A stretch of 64,000 bases of DNA, taken from Brevundimonas huaxiensis (GTDB lineage Bacteria; Pseudomonadota; Alphaproteobacteria; Caulobacterales; Caulobacteraceae). Positions 43,795-51,335 of this stretch are shown piece after piece. The stretch's first letter is position 1, and each line of letters opens with the position of its first letter. The notes under the pieces are model-generated. The model was not told where the DNA came from and ran no database searches. It saw only the letters and a program-made list of their open reading frames with translations. The stretch lies in contig NZ_JABBJE010000005.1 of the NCBI RefSeq assembly GCF_014218725.1, positions 124,001 through 188,000 on the forward strand. The letters are read 5' to 3'. A program made the position numbers and the translations under genes.

Positions 43795-44715
43795 ATGAAA
43801 ACCAGCGTCGATCACCTTCCAGAACCCCAGCAGCAGGAGCTTGCGCACGTCCGCACGACTCTGCTCACCGAGTTCGAGGCCGCCCTCCGCAAGGGGGCCG
43901 GCGGAACCTCGGAGTGGCGCAAGGGCGGGCAGGTCCTGAAGATCATCCTGTTCGGCAGCTATGCCCGCAACGATTGGGTCGACGAGCCCGAAAACGGCTA
44001 TCTCTCCGACTTCGATCTGCTCATCATTGTCAGCCACCCCAAGCTGACCGACATCGCCGACTACTGGTGGGAAGCCGAAAACCGGATCCTGCGCGACTCT
44101 TCCGTTGGTCGCATCGTCAACATCATCGTTCACGACTTGGCCGAGGTGAACCGGGCGCTCGGCCGCGGCGAGTACTTCTGGACCGACATCGCTCGCGACG
44201 GCGTCATGCTTTACGAGCTGCCCGGTCACCCGCTTGCAGTGCCCAAGCCGATGACATCCCGCGACGCCTTGCAGATGGCGCAGCGCTACTTCGCTCATTG
44301 GATGCCGAAAATAGTCGACTCTCTTGAGATCGCAAAGTTCTGCATGACTGCGGGGAAGAGAAACGATGCCGCTTACAACCTCCACCAAGCGGTAGAGCGA
44401 GCTTACATCTGCTTCCTGCTCGTCCACACCTTCTACTTCCCGCGGTCCCACAATATCAAATTCCTTCGCTCCCTCGCGGAAGACGTCGATAAGCGTCTGG
44501 TCGAGGCGTGGCCGCGCGAGCAGCGCATCGACAAACGTCGGTTCGAAACCCTCAAGCGCGCCTATGTCGAGGCCCGTTACTCAGACCAGTACGACGTGAG
44601 CGTCGAAGATCTGAACGCTTTGGCGAGCTGCGCGCGTCGTCTTCGCGATCTGGTGAGTGAAACCTGCGAAGAGCGCTTGGCGACGCTTCGGGCCGCGGCG
44701 GCGCCGGGCGTGTAA
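43795..44715 (+). CDS. Nucleotidyltransferase-HEPN fusion protein
   Basis: The 306-residue protein joins a minimal nucleotidyltransferase, with GSYARND (54-60) and DFD (72-74), to a C-terminal HEPN-like helical domain (AAYNLHQAVERAYICFLLVHTFYFPRSH in parts). In separate-gene systems the MNT partner adds nucleotides to, and silences, the HEPN RNase. Here both are in one chain, so it may be self-controlled or may have another role. It lies 138 bases from the divergent sngA start. ATG 43795 is used; an ATG at 43732 is possible. Confidence 0.75.
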   Translation: MKTSVDHLPEPQQQELAHVRTTLLTEFEAALRKGAGGTSEWRKGGQVLKIILFGSYARNDWVDEPENGYLSDFDLLIIVSHPKLTDIADYWWEAENRILRDSSVGRIVNIIVHDLAEVNRALGRGEYFWTDIARDGVMLYELPGHPLAVPKPMTSRDALQMAQRYFAHWMPKIVDSLEIAKFCMTAGKRNDAAYNLHQAVERAYICFLLVHTFYFPRSHNIKFLRSLAEDVDKRLVEAWPREQRIDKRRFETLKRAYVEARYSDQYDVSVEDLNALASCARRLRDLVSETCEERLATLRAAAAPGV

Positions 44716-44762
44716 TACGCACTTTAAGGTTTCGTAAACTCCATTGCGATTACACTGCGCGC

Positions 44763-44954
44763 ATGAAAACGCGGGTGGTCTCATTTCGTCTGGGGTTGGA
44801 GCTTGTGGCCGAGATTGATCGGATCGCGGCGTTCTACGGCCGCAATCGCAATCAGCTCGTGAACGACCTTCTCGAAACCGCAGTCCGCAACGAAGCGACC
44901 ACCGACAACGTCGTTCTGACAAAGGGCATAGGGAGAGATCCCGGTGTCCCATAA
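44763..44954 (+). CDS. Ribbon-helix-helix (CopG-like) protein, 63 aa
   Basis: The product (KTRVVSFRLGLELVAEIDRI, then YGRNRNQLVNDLLETAV) has the strand-helix-helix pattern of CopG-type repressors and antitoxins. It overlaps the following small membrane-protein gene by 11 bases. A regulator or antitoxin role for that pair is plausible. Confidence 0.65.
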   Translation: MKTRVVSFRLGLELVAEIDRIAAFYGRNRNQLVNDLLETAVRNEATTDNVVLTKGIGRDPGVP

Positions 44955-45192
44955 TCCGTCGGACTCCTTCGCCTTCTTTGATCGTGTGGGCGAAGCCTAT
45001 GTTCGCAAGGCGCTCGTCAACGGAGAGTTCAAGGCGCCGTTGGATCGGCGGGCGGTCCTCTGGCTGGAACAGGTGAAGGAAACCGCGAGCCGATCTTCAC
45101 AGCGTCGCGTGATCGGGTGGATGATCGCCACGGCAGTCGTGACTTTGGCGACAGGAACAGGCGCCGCTGTCGCGACTCTGCTGGCGCGTTAG
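44944..45192 (+). CDS. Small protein with C-terminal membrane helix
   Basis: The 82-residue protein starts at GTG and has a charged N-terminal part (FFDRVGEAYVRKALVNGEFKA in parts) and a C-terminal hydrophobic segment (VIGWMIATAVVTLATGTGAAVATLLA). I do not recognise the family. Its overlap with a CopG-like gene and its tail anchor would fit a membrane-acting toxin or effector, but nothing shows this directly. Confidence 0.5.
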   Translation: MSHNPSDSFAFFDRVGEAYVRKALVNGEFKAPLDRRAVLWLEQVKETASRSSQRRVIGWMIATAVVTLATGTGAAVATLLAR

Positions 45193-45314
45193 GGCCTCCA
45201 GAAACCTATTCTCTGAGTCCCGCTCCGGTTGCCGACCCCGACAAACGACGCAATAAGCTGTGCCGCAGTTTCCTGCTGGCATGGCGCTGAGCCTCGGCGC
45301 TTTTCACTTGAACT

Positions 45315-45397
45315 TAACCGCCGGTCGGTTATTTAGAAGGGGTCACGGGCCGCCACACGATCCGCCTTCGGGAGGAGTGCAAAAGGGCGGTCCTTCT
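45315..45397 (+). ncRNA. Structured leader RNA before the Abi_2 gene
   Basis: A hairpin TAACCG/CGGTTA (45315-45331) is followed by a longer fold: AGAAGG (45335-45340) pairs with CCTTCT (45392-45397), GCCGCC (45349-45354) with GGCGGT (45386-45391), and TCCGCC with GGAGGA around a TTCG loop (45361-45376). It ends ten bases before the Abi_2 start, which lacks a clear ribosome binding site. Structured RNAs (the abiF motif) are known beside some Abi_2 genes; identity with it is untested. Confidence 0.5.
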
Positions 45398-45406
45398 CGT
45401 TTTGAG

Positions 45407-46261
45407 ATGGCGCTACCTCCTTACACCAAGCCGCACGCGACCCCCAATGACTGGGTAAGGCATTTGCGCGCCCGCGGCCTTGTCGTGACCCGTCCCAATG
45501 TGGCGGCGCGCAAGATCGACCGCATCGGCTACGAGCGGCTGCGGATCTATTTCATCGCCAGACGCCAGGTTCACCTGCCCAACAAGCCGTTTCGGGCTGG
45601 AACAACCTACGCTCAGATCCTCAACCTCTATGCGTTCGACCGGCTGTTGCGGTCGATCTGTTTCGATGTCTGCGGCGACTTCGAGATCGCCTTCCGAAAC
45701 AGCATGTCCGAGGCCCTGAGCCAGGCCTACGGCAGCCATCCCCACAAGGCGGAAGGCGCGTTCATCAGCGCCGCCGCCCGCATGAATGCTCTCAACCAGT
45801 TGTCGACCGTCTACGCCAAATCCAAGGATGGGCGGGCGCACAACTACATGCGCAAATACGGCGACCCCGTCCTGCCGCCCTTCTGGATGATGAAGGAGTT
45901 TCTGACCTTTGGGGCCTCGGTCAAATTCTTCAAGCTGCTCTCAAACCCCGTAAAGACGACCATCGCGGCGTCCTTTGGCGTGCCGACCCATGAACTTTTC
46001 ACCAACTGGCTCGAATGCCTCGTGGACCTGCGCAACATCTGCGCGCACCACGACCGGCTGTTCAATCGAACCTTCCAGAAGCAGCCCCAGCGCCTGCGCA
46101 GCGCCGCAGTGCCGACCGCTCCGGTCAACAAGCTCAAGGCCATCCTTCAGTGCCTCGACTATCTTCTGAACCAGCGCGGCATAACGAGCGACTCCGTCGC
46201 GGCAGCGCAGGCCCTCATAAATCGTCATCCTGACGTTTCTCCGGCAGAGATGGGCTTCTAG
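45407..46261 (+). CDS. Abi_2 (AbiD/AbiF-like) abortive infection protein
   Basis: The 284-residue protein shows the Abi_2 layout: an N-terminal region with YERLRIYFIARRQ, a middle FWMMKEFLTFGASVKFFKLL and the HEPN-type motif RNICAHHDRLFN (Arg209, His214). Abi_2 proteins abort phage infection, probably by RNA cleavage. A candidate structured RNA lies just upstream. ATG 45407 is used because an upstream reading from 45260 has an untypical N-terminus and would run through the leader fold. It is the last gene before copy B of the structured element. Confidence 0.75.
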   Translation: MALPPYTKPHATPNDWVRHLRARGLVVTRPNVAARKIDRIGYERLRIYFIARRQVHLPNKPFRAGTTYAQILNLYAFDRLLRSICFDVCGDFEIAFRNSMSEALSQAYGSHPHKAEGAFISAAARMNALNQLSTVYAKSKDGRAHNYMRKYGDPVLPPFWMMKEFLTFGASVKFFKLLSNPVKTTIAASFGVPTHELFTNWLECLVDLRNICAHHDRLFNRTFQKQPQRLRSAAVPTAPVNKLKAILQCLDYLLNQRGITSDSVAAAQALINRHPDVSPAEMGF

Positions 46262-46750
46262 CCGTACGGCGCGTCGCCCTTTTGGCGGGCTCGGTCGTCG
46301 CCTGCACAGCGCGGTGACGCCTCGCCTCGAACCTCTAATAAGGCCTCGAAAGTCGCAGCCATATTATATGGTTGTGAGCTGCCCTCACGAAGCCATCCCT
46401 GTCCCGGTCCTGCTGCCGGCGAAGGTCAGGTTGCACGTCCATGGATCGACCCGTGGGCAGGGCTCCGCAACGTCGGTGACGGGGACAAGGCCGTTCGTTC
46501 ACCCCGCTTGCAAACCCCGCGCCCTTGATTCAGACTTTCGGTGCGTCGCTCTCGGGCGGCGTCGAGGCGTGAGAACCTCGCTTGAGACGATCATTTGAAA
46601 TCTTCGCTCCGCGGCAGCGGCGTGGCCGGCGCGTATGTCCAGGCCTCCGGGACAAGCACTTGGGGGCTAAAGGCGTCGGCGCATGCCTCAAGCATGGTCT
46701 CAACACCCGGTGCTTCGGCCGGGCTCGCCTCATCATCTGGAGGCGAGCCC
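46262..46750. other. Intergenic region between the Abi_2 gene and the sigma factor
   Basis: This stretch of almost 490 bases has no convincing gene. It includes structured element copy B (46611-46713) and must contain the promoter of the sigma factor operon. Frames that extend the sigma factor upstream through copy B are not credible as protein. A T-arm-like string at about 46330 does not fold as a tRNA. Confidence 0.5.
46611..46713 (+). repeat. Structured element copy B (paired with 36133-36223)
   Basis: Stem 1 is GCCGGCGC (46625-46632) with GCGTCGGC (46673-46680); relative to copy A both sides have changed so that pairing is kept. Stem 2 is CATGC/GCATG (46682-46696) and stem 3 CAC-CCG-GTG (copy A has CGC-CCG-GCG). 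The apical part carries about 17 extra bases, including TGTCC/GGACA. The strand and function are unknown. Confidence 0.65.
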
Positions 46751-47251
46751 GTGTCGGATCGAACTGGAGGTGTGGGAGACAAGGCGGCCGACGCCGGCCT
46801 CCATGACCTCTATCGCGCCTATTCCGGCTGGCTGAAGGGACGGCTGCGCAAGCGCTTCGGGGACGAGACCGAGGATCTCGCCCAGGAAGCCTGGCTGCGC
46901 GCGGCGCCCTACAGTCGCGACGGGCGGATCGAACACCCCAAGGCGCTACTGCTCAGGATCGTCGACAATCTCGTCATCGACCGGGCCCGCCGCCGAGGGC
47001 CGCGTCCCCTGGAGTCGAGCGACCGGGTCGGCGCGGATTCGGGGGCGGATCCGGCCGCCCAGATCGATGCGGTCCTCCTCAAACAGATCGTCCTGTCGAT
47101 GCCGCCCAACCTGCAGGAGGTCTTTGTCTTGAGCCGTTTCGCCCATCTGGAGTATCAGGAGATAGGCGAGCGTCTGAACCTCCCCGTCACCACGGTCCAG
47201 TGGCGGATGCGCAAGGCCCTCGAACACTGCGCCGCCCAGTTGCGGCTGTAG
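46751..47251 (+). CDS. ECF-family RNA polymerase sigma factor
   Basis: This FecI/RpoE-type sigma factor controls the adjacent receptor genes. Region 2 (LHDLYRAYSGWLKGRLRKRF, DETEDLAQEAWLRA) and region 4 (LPVTTVQWRMRKALEHC) are present. GTG 46751 gives 166 residues, the usual ECF length, and has GGAGGCGAG just upstream. Farther upstream ATGs add an untypical N-terminus through a repeat element. FecR, TonB-receptor and isopeptidase genes follow directly, as in other lasso-peptide uptake operons. Confidence 0.85.
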   Translation: MSDRTGGVGDKAADAGLHDLYRAYSGWLKGRLRKRFGDETEDLAQEAWLRAAPYSRDGRIEHPKALLLRIVDNLVIDRARRRGPRPLESSDRVGADSGADPAAQIDAVLLKQIVLSMPPNLQEVFVLSRFAHLEYQEIGERLNLPVTTVQWRMRKALEHCAAQLRL

Positions 47252-47254
47252 CCG

Positions 47255-48250
47255 ATGGGGAACGCCATGAGCGACCCGCAAAGCGCCGCCGGCGCTGCGG
47301 ACCGTGAAGCCGCCGAATGGCACGTCCGCCTCGGGGAGCGCCCCGTGTCGGCCGAGACGCTCCATGCGTTCAAGATCTGGCGCGAAACCGCGGGCAACGC
47401 CGAGGCCTATCGCAAGGTCGAGGCGCTGTGGCGAACCACCGGATCCCTGTCATCGGACCCCGACATCCAGGCCCTGACCCAGGCCACGCTCCGGGCCTCG
47501 AAGCCCCAGGCGCGTCGCGCGGGCTCACGACGCCTGGTCCCTGCTGCACTGGCGCTCGTCTCCGTCGCGGCGATGGCCGTCGCCCTTCTCTTCTGGCTGC
47601 CCACCCGCGGCGTCTACGAGACCGAGGTCGGGGGCCGGCGGACCGTCGCCCTGGATGACGGCACCCGCGTACAGCTGGATACTGACACACGGCTGCGCGT
47701 GCGGTTCGCCGCCGGGGAACGCCGGATCGTGCTCGAACAGGGCCAGGCCCTGTTCACCGTCGCCCACGACGCCACGCGGCCCTTCCGGGTCGAGGCGGGC
47801 GGCACGGAGGTCACCGCCCTTGGGACGGTGTTCGACGTGCGGCGCGAGGCCGTCGGAGCCCAGGTCACCCTGGTTCAGGGCGTGGTCGCGGTCACCGACG
47901 CACGAACCGAAGCGGGCCAGTGGCGCCTGGCTCCCGGTCAGCAGGTGCGGACGGTCCGTCCAGACGCCGCGCCCGTCACGGTGGATCCCACCGTCGAGAC
48001 CAGCTGGTCCGAGGGGCGTCTGGTCTTCCGGGACACGCCGCTCGGCGAGGCGATCGCCGAGGTCAACCGCTATCTGCCGGACAAGATCGTACTGGCGGAC
48101 CGGCGCATCTCCGCGGTCCCGGTCAACGGCGTCTTCGCCACCGGCGACCGCGAGGCGTTCGTGGCGGCCGTGGCGGACCTGTTCGACCTGACGGCCCAAG
48201 CGGAGGCCGACGGCCGCGTCAGACTGACGGCGCGCTCCGTCGGCGGATAA
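47255..48250 (+). CDS. fecR: FecR-family anti-sigma factor
   Basis: FecR carries a signal from the TonB receptor to the sigma factor. The 331-residue protein has an N-terminal DUF4880-like cytoplasmic part (DREAAEWHVRLGERPVSAETLHAF), one membrane helix (LVPAALALVSVAAMAVALLFWL, 94-115), the periplasmic FecR domain and a C-terminal DUF4974-like domain (DTPLGEAIAEVNRYLPDKIVL). ATG 47255 or 47267 may be used. It lies three bases from the sigma factor stop. Confidence 0.9.
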   Translation: MGNAMSDPQSAAGAADREAAEWHVRLGERPVSAETLHAFKIWRETAGNAEAYRKVEALWRTTGSLSSDPDIQALTQATLRASKPQARRAGSRRLVPAALALVSVAAMAVALLFWLPTRGVYETEVGGRRTVALDDGTRVQLDTDTRLRVRFAAGERRIVLEQGQALFTVAHDATRPFRVEAGGTEVTALGTVFDVRREAVGAQVTLVQGVVAVTDARTEAGQWRLAPGQQVRTVRPDAAPVTVDPTVETSWSEGRLVFRDTPLGEAIAEVNRYLPDKIVLADRRISAVPVNGVFATGDREAFVAAVADLFDLTAQAEADGRVRLTARSVGG

Positions 48251-48332
48251 AAATTTCGGCCTCCCACTCAGATGAGCCGGCGACCCTGCGTCTCCTGTTC
48301 GACGCGCGCTTGCGTCGGAGGGGACCTTGCTC

Positions 48333-51329
48333 ATGACTATCCACACCCGCAGCCTGCTCGCCGGCGTCGCGCTCCTGCCAATGGCCGCCACAGCCTTCGC
48401 GCCGGACGCGTGCGCCCAGACGGCTCAACCCCCGCAACCCCAGATCCAGGCCGATCCGGCCGGTGCGGCCCGCGATTTCGAGATCGCCGGCGGGGCGCTG
48501 GACGCCGCCCTCGTCGCCTACGCCCGGCAGGCCAATGTTCAGCTGCTCTACACGGCCGATCTCGTCGCTGGCCTGCGCACGCAGGGCGTCGTGGGACGTC
48601 ACCCGCCCGAGGCCGCGCTGCGGCGGCTGCTGGCGGGCACCGGCATCCGCTGGTCGCGCAGTCGTCCCGGCGTGATCGTGCTGCGCCGATCGTCGAACGC
48701 CCAGGCGGACCTTGGGGAGGCGACCGAGATCGACGAGGTGATCGTGACCGGCACGCTGTTGCGGGGGCCGGGCGAGTCCCCGTCTCCAGTCACGGTCATC
48801 TCGCGCGGGGAGCTCGACCGACGCGGGGACGCCACGGTCGCCGATGCGCTCGTCCGACTGCCGCAGTCCTATTCCGGCAACGCCACGCCCAACAGCCTGC
48901 TGCTCGGCGCCGACTCCCTCGGCAGCAACACGGCGACGGCGACGGGCGTCAATCTGAGGGGGTTGGGAGCCGACGCGACGCTGGTGCTGGTCAACGGGCG
49001 GCGTCTCGCCGGTACGGGGATGAAGGGTGAGTTCGCCGACGTTTCCGCGCTCCCCGGCGGTGCGGTCGAGCGCGTCGACGTCCTGCTCGACGGCGCCTCG
49101 GCCCTCTATGGATCCGACGCCGTCGCCGGCGTGGTCAACGTCATCCTGCGGCGGACCTACGAGGGGCAGGAGACGCGACTGCGGGCCTCGGCGGCCCAGG
49201 GCGGAGGCGAAGACCTTCTGGCGTCCCATCTCGTGGGGACGCGGTGGCAGGGCGGGTCCGCGCTCCTGTCCTATGAGTATCAGCATCAGTCTCCCCTGAA
49301 CTCTGCTGACCGGGACTACGCCGCGACAGGCGATCTCACGCCCTGGGGTGGGACAGACCGGCGCAGCTTCTACGGACCGCCCGGCAGTATCGTGGTCTTC
49401 GATGCGGCCCGCGGCGCCTATCGCAGCTCCTATGCGATCCGGCCCGGGCCGGACGGAACAGCGCGAAGCCCGGCCGACTTCGAGGCCGGCGGCGCCAATC
49501 TCGGCAACCGGCGGGCAGGCGTCGATATCCTCCCCCTGCAGGAGCGACACAGCGCCTACGCCAGCGTCCGACAGACGCTTGGGTCTCATGTGGAGGTCTC
49601 GGCCGACGCGCGCTTCAGTCGCCGGGCCTATGAGTATGCGAACCTCGCCCCCGTCAGCATCCTCACCGTCGGCAGCGCCAACCCCTTCTTCGTTTCGCCG
49701 ACGGGGGCCGCCTCTCACCTGATCGCCTACAACTTCATCGGCGACCTCGGCCCGACGGAAAGCTATGGCGTCTCGCGAAGCCTGGGCGGCACCGCCGGGA
49801 TCGAGATCGCCCTGCCCCGAGACTGGACGCTGGAAGCCTACGGCGCCTTCGCCGAAGAGCTGAGCGAGGGCGGCACGAACAATCAGCTGAACAGCACCTT
49901 CCTGTCCGAGGCGCTCGGAAACACCGCCGACAATCCCGCCACGCCCTACAGCCCGATGCGGGACGGCTACTTCAATCCCTTCGGATCCGGCGCCGCGAAC
50001 GGCGAGGCGGTGCTCGACTTCATCTCTCAGGGCTACACCTGGTCCCGCTATCGGAGTCGGATCAGCTCGGCCAACCTGATGCTGGACGGATCGCCCCTGA
50101 CCCTGCCCGGCGGAGATCTGCGGATCGCGGTGGGGGCGGCGTTCCGGCGCGAAGCGTTCAACCGGCGCAGTCGCAACTTCGCCTCGGGCCTCGCCCCGAT
50201 CGTCACCATCGGCGATCCCCAGGTGCGTGACATCGGCGCGGTCTTCGCCGAAGCGCGAATTCCCCTGGTCGGCTCCGCAAACGCCCTGCCGGGGATCGAG
50301 CGTCTTGAGCTCACCCTCGCCGGCCGCGCCGAGCACTATGACGACGTCGGCTCGACGACCAACCCCAAGATCGGGCTGATCTGGCAGCCGTCCGAGCCGG
50401 TCACGGTTCGCGCGAGCTGGGGGACGTCGTTTCGGGCGCCCGCGCTCACCGAGGTGTTCGATCGTGTGCAGGTCGGTCCTCTGACGGTCGCCGACGCGGG
50501 CGTCAGCCGCGTGGCCATCCTGCAGTCCGGCGGCAATACGGATCTGGAGCCGGAGACGGCCGAAAGCCTGACCGTCGGCCTGGAGTGGGCGCCGCGCCCC
50601 GGGCTGCGCTTCAGCGCCGGCTATTTCGATATCCGGTTCGAGAACAAGATCGGCCGACCGGCGCTTGAGAACATCACCAGCATCCTCGTCGACCCCAGCC
50701 TGGCCCCTTTCGTCACCCGTCTGACGCCGGGCGACCCCGCCGATCTGGCGCGGGTCCAGGCCTTCCTAGCGGATCCGCGCTTCACCTCGCCGACCCTCTA
50801 CCCGGCCTCAGCCTATTCGGTGATCCTGGACGGCCGCTGGGCGAACACGGGCGAACTCTCCGTCGAGGGTCTCGATCTCGGGGCGACCTACGACTTCAGC
50901 CTGGGCGACAACGCCTTTGGTCTCTCCGTCTCGACCTCCTATCTGCTGGATTACAGCCGGCGTGTGACGCCCGTGGCGGCCCGCGAGGATGTCCTGGGTG
51001 TGGTCGGCTTCCCCGTCGATCTTAGAGCTCAGGCCGCCGCGACCTGGACACGGGGGGACTGGTCGACCCGGATCGGCCTCAACCACGCCTCGGACTATCG
51101 CGACCTCGCCGGTCGGACGATCGACGCCTTCACCACGACGGACGTGCAGCTGCGGTGGGCTGGCGTCGGCCGCGGCCTGGCCGAAGGGGTCGAGGTCGCC
51201 TTGACGGTCCAGAACCTGTTCGATGCGGACCCGCCCTTCTACGACTCGCCGCAGGGCTTCGGTTTCGATCCGGGTCAGGCCGGGCCGCTGGGCCGCGTCG
51301 CCGCCTTCCAGCTGATCAAGCGCTGGTAG
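48333..51329 (+). CDS. TonB-dependent receptor with STN signalling domain
   Basis: This outer-membrane receptor of about 998 residues has a signal peptide, an STN domain (FEIAGGALDAALVAYARQANVQL onward), a TonB box region (EIDEVIVTG), a plug (LRGLGADATLVLVNGRR, RVDVLLDGASALYGSDAVAGVVNV) and a beta-barrel ending in QLIKRW. The STN domain is what binds FecR, so substrate binding should turn on the sigma factor. By context the ligand is probably the lasso peptide or a look-alike. ATG 48333 follows GGAGGGG; a TTG two codons earlier is less likely. Confidence 0.9.
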   Translation: MTIHTRSLLAGVALLPMAATAFAPDACAQTAQPPQPQIQADPAGAARDFEIAGGALDAALVAYARQANVQLLYTADLVAGLRTQGVVGRHPPEAALRRLLAGTGIRWSRSRPGVIVLRRSSNAQADLGEATEIDEVIVTGTLLRGPGESPSPVTVISRGELDRRGDATVADALVRLPQSYSGNATPNSLLLGADSLGSNTATATGVNLRGLGADATLVLVNGRRLAGTGMKGEFADVSALPGGAVERVDVLLDGASALYGSDAVAGVVNVILRRTYEGQETRLRASAAQGGGEDLLASHLVGTRWQGGSALLSYEYQHQSPLNSADRDYAATGDLTPWGGTDRRSFYGPPGSIVVFDAARGAYRSSYAIRPGPDGTARSPADFEAGGANLGNRRAGVDILPLQERHSAYASVRQTLGSHVEVSADARFSRRAYEYANLAPVSILTVGSANPFFVSPTGAASHLIAYNFIGDLGPTESYGVSRSLGGTAGIEIALPRDWTLEAYGAFAEELSEGGTNNQLNSTFLSEALGNTADNPATPYSPMRDGYFNPFGSGAANGEAVLDFISQGYTWSRYRSRISSANLMLDGSPLTLPGGDLRIAVGAAFRREAFNRRSRNFASGLAPIVTIGDPQVRDIGAVFAEARIPLVGSANALPGIERLELTLAGRAEHYDDVGSTTNPKIGLIWQPSEPVTVRASWGTSFRAPALTEVFDRVQVGPLTVADAGVSRVAILQSGGNTDLEPETAESLTVGLEWAPRPGLRFSAGYFDIRFENKIGRPALENITSILVDPSLAPFVTRLTPGDPADLARVQAFLADPRFTSPTLYPASAYSVILDGRWANTGELSVEGLDLGATYDFSLGDNAFGLSVSTSYLLDYSRRVTPVAAREDVLGVVGFPVDLRAQAAATWTRGDWSTRIGLNHASDYRDLAGRTIDAFTTTDVQLRWAGVGRGLAEGVEVALTVQNLFDADPPFYDSPQGFGFDPGQAGPLGRVAAFQLIKRW

Positions 51330-51335
51330 GTCGCC

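Noticed and set aside
43657-44451. N-terminal extension of the TerB protein across the MNT-HEPN gene
   Set aside because: The extension is antisense to a well-supported gene and has no domain; a start near 43656 precedes the membrane helix.
46320-46360. T-arm-like string suggesting a tRNA gene
   Set aside because: Flanking bases do not form the T-stem and no anticodon or acceptor arm is present.
46595-46750. Upstream starts for the ECF sigma factor
   Set aside because: They would translate the structured repeat element and exceed the normal family length; GTG 46751 has a ribosome binding site.
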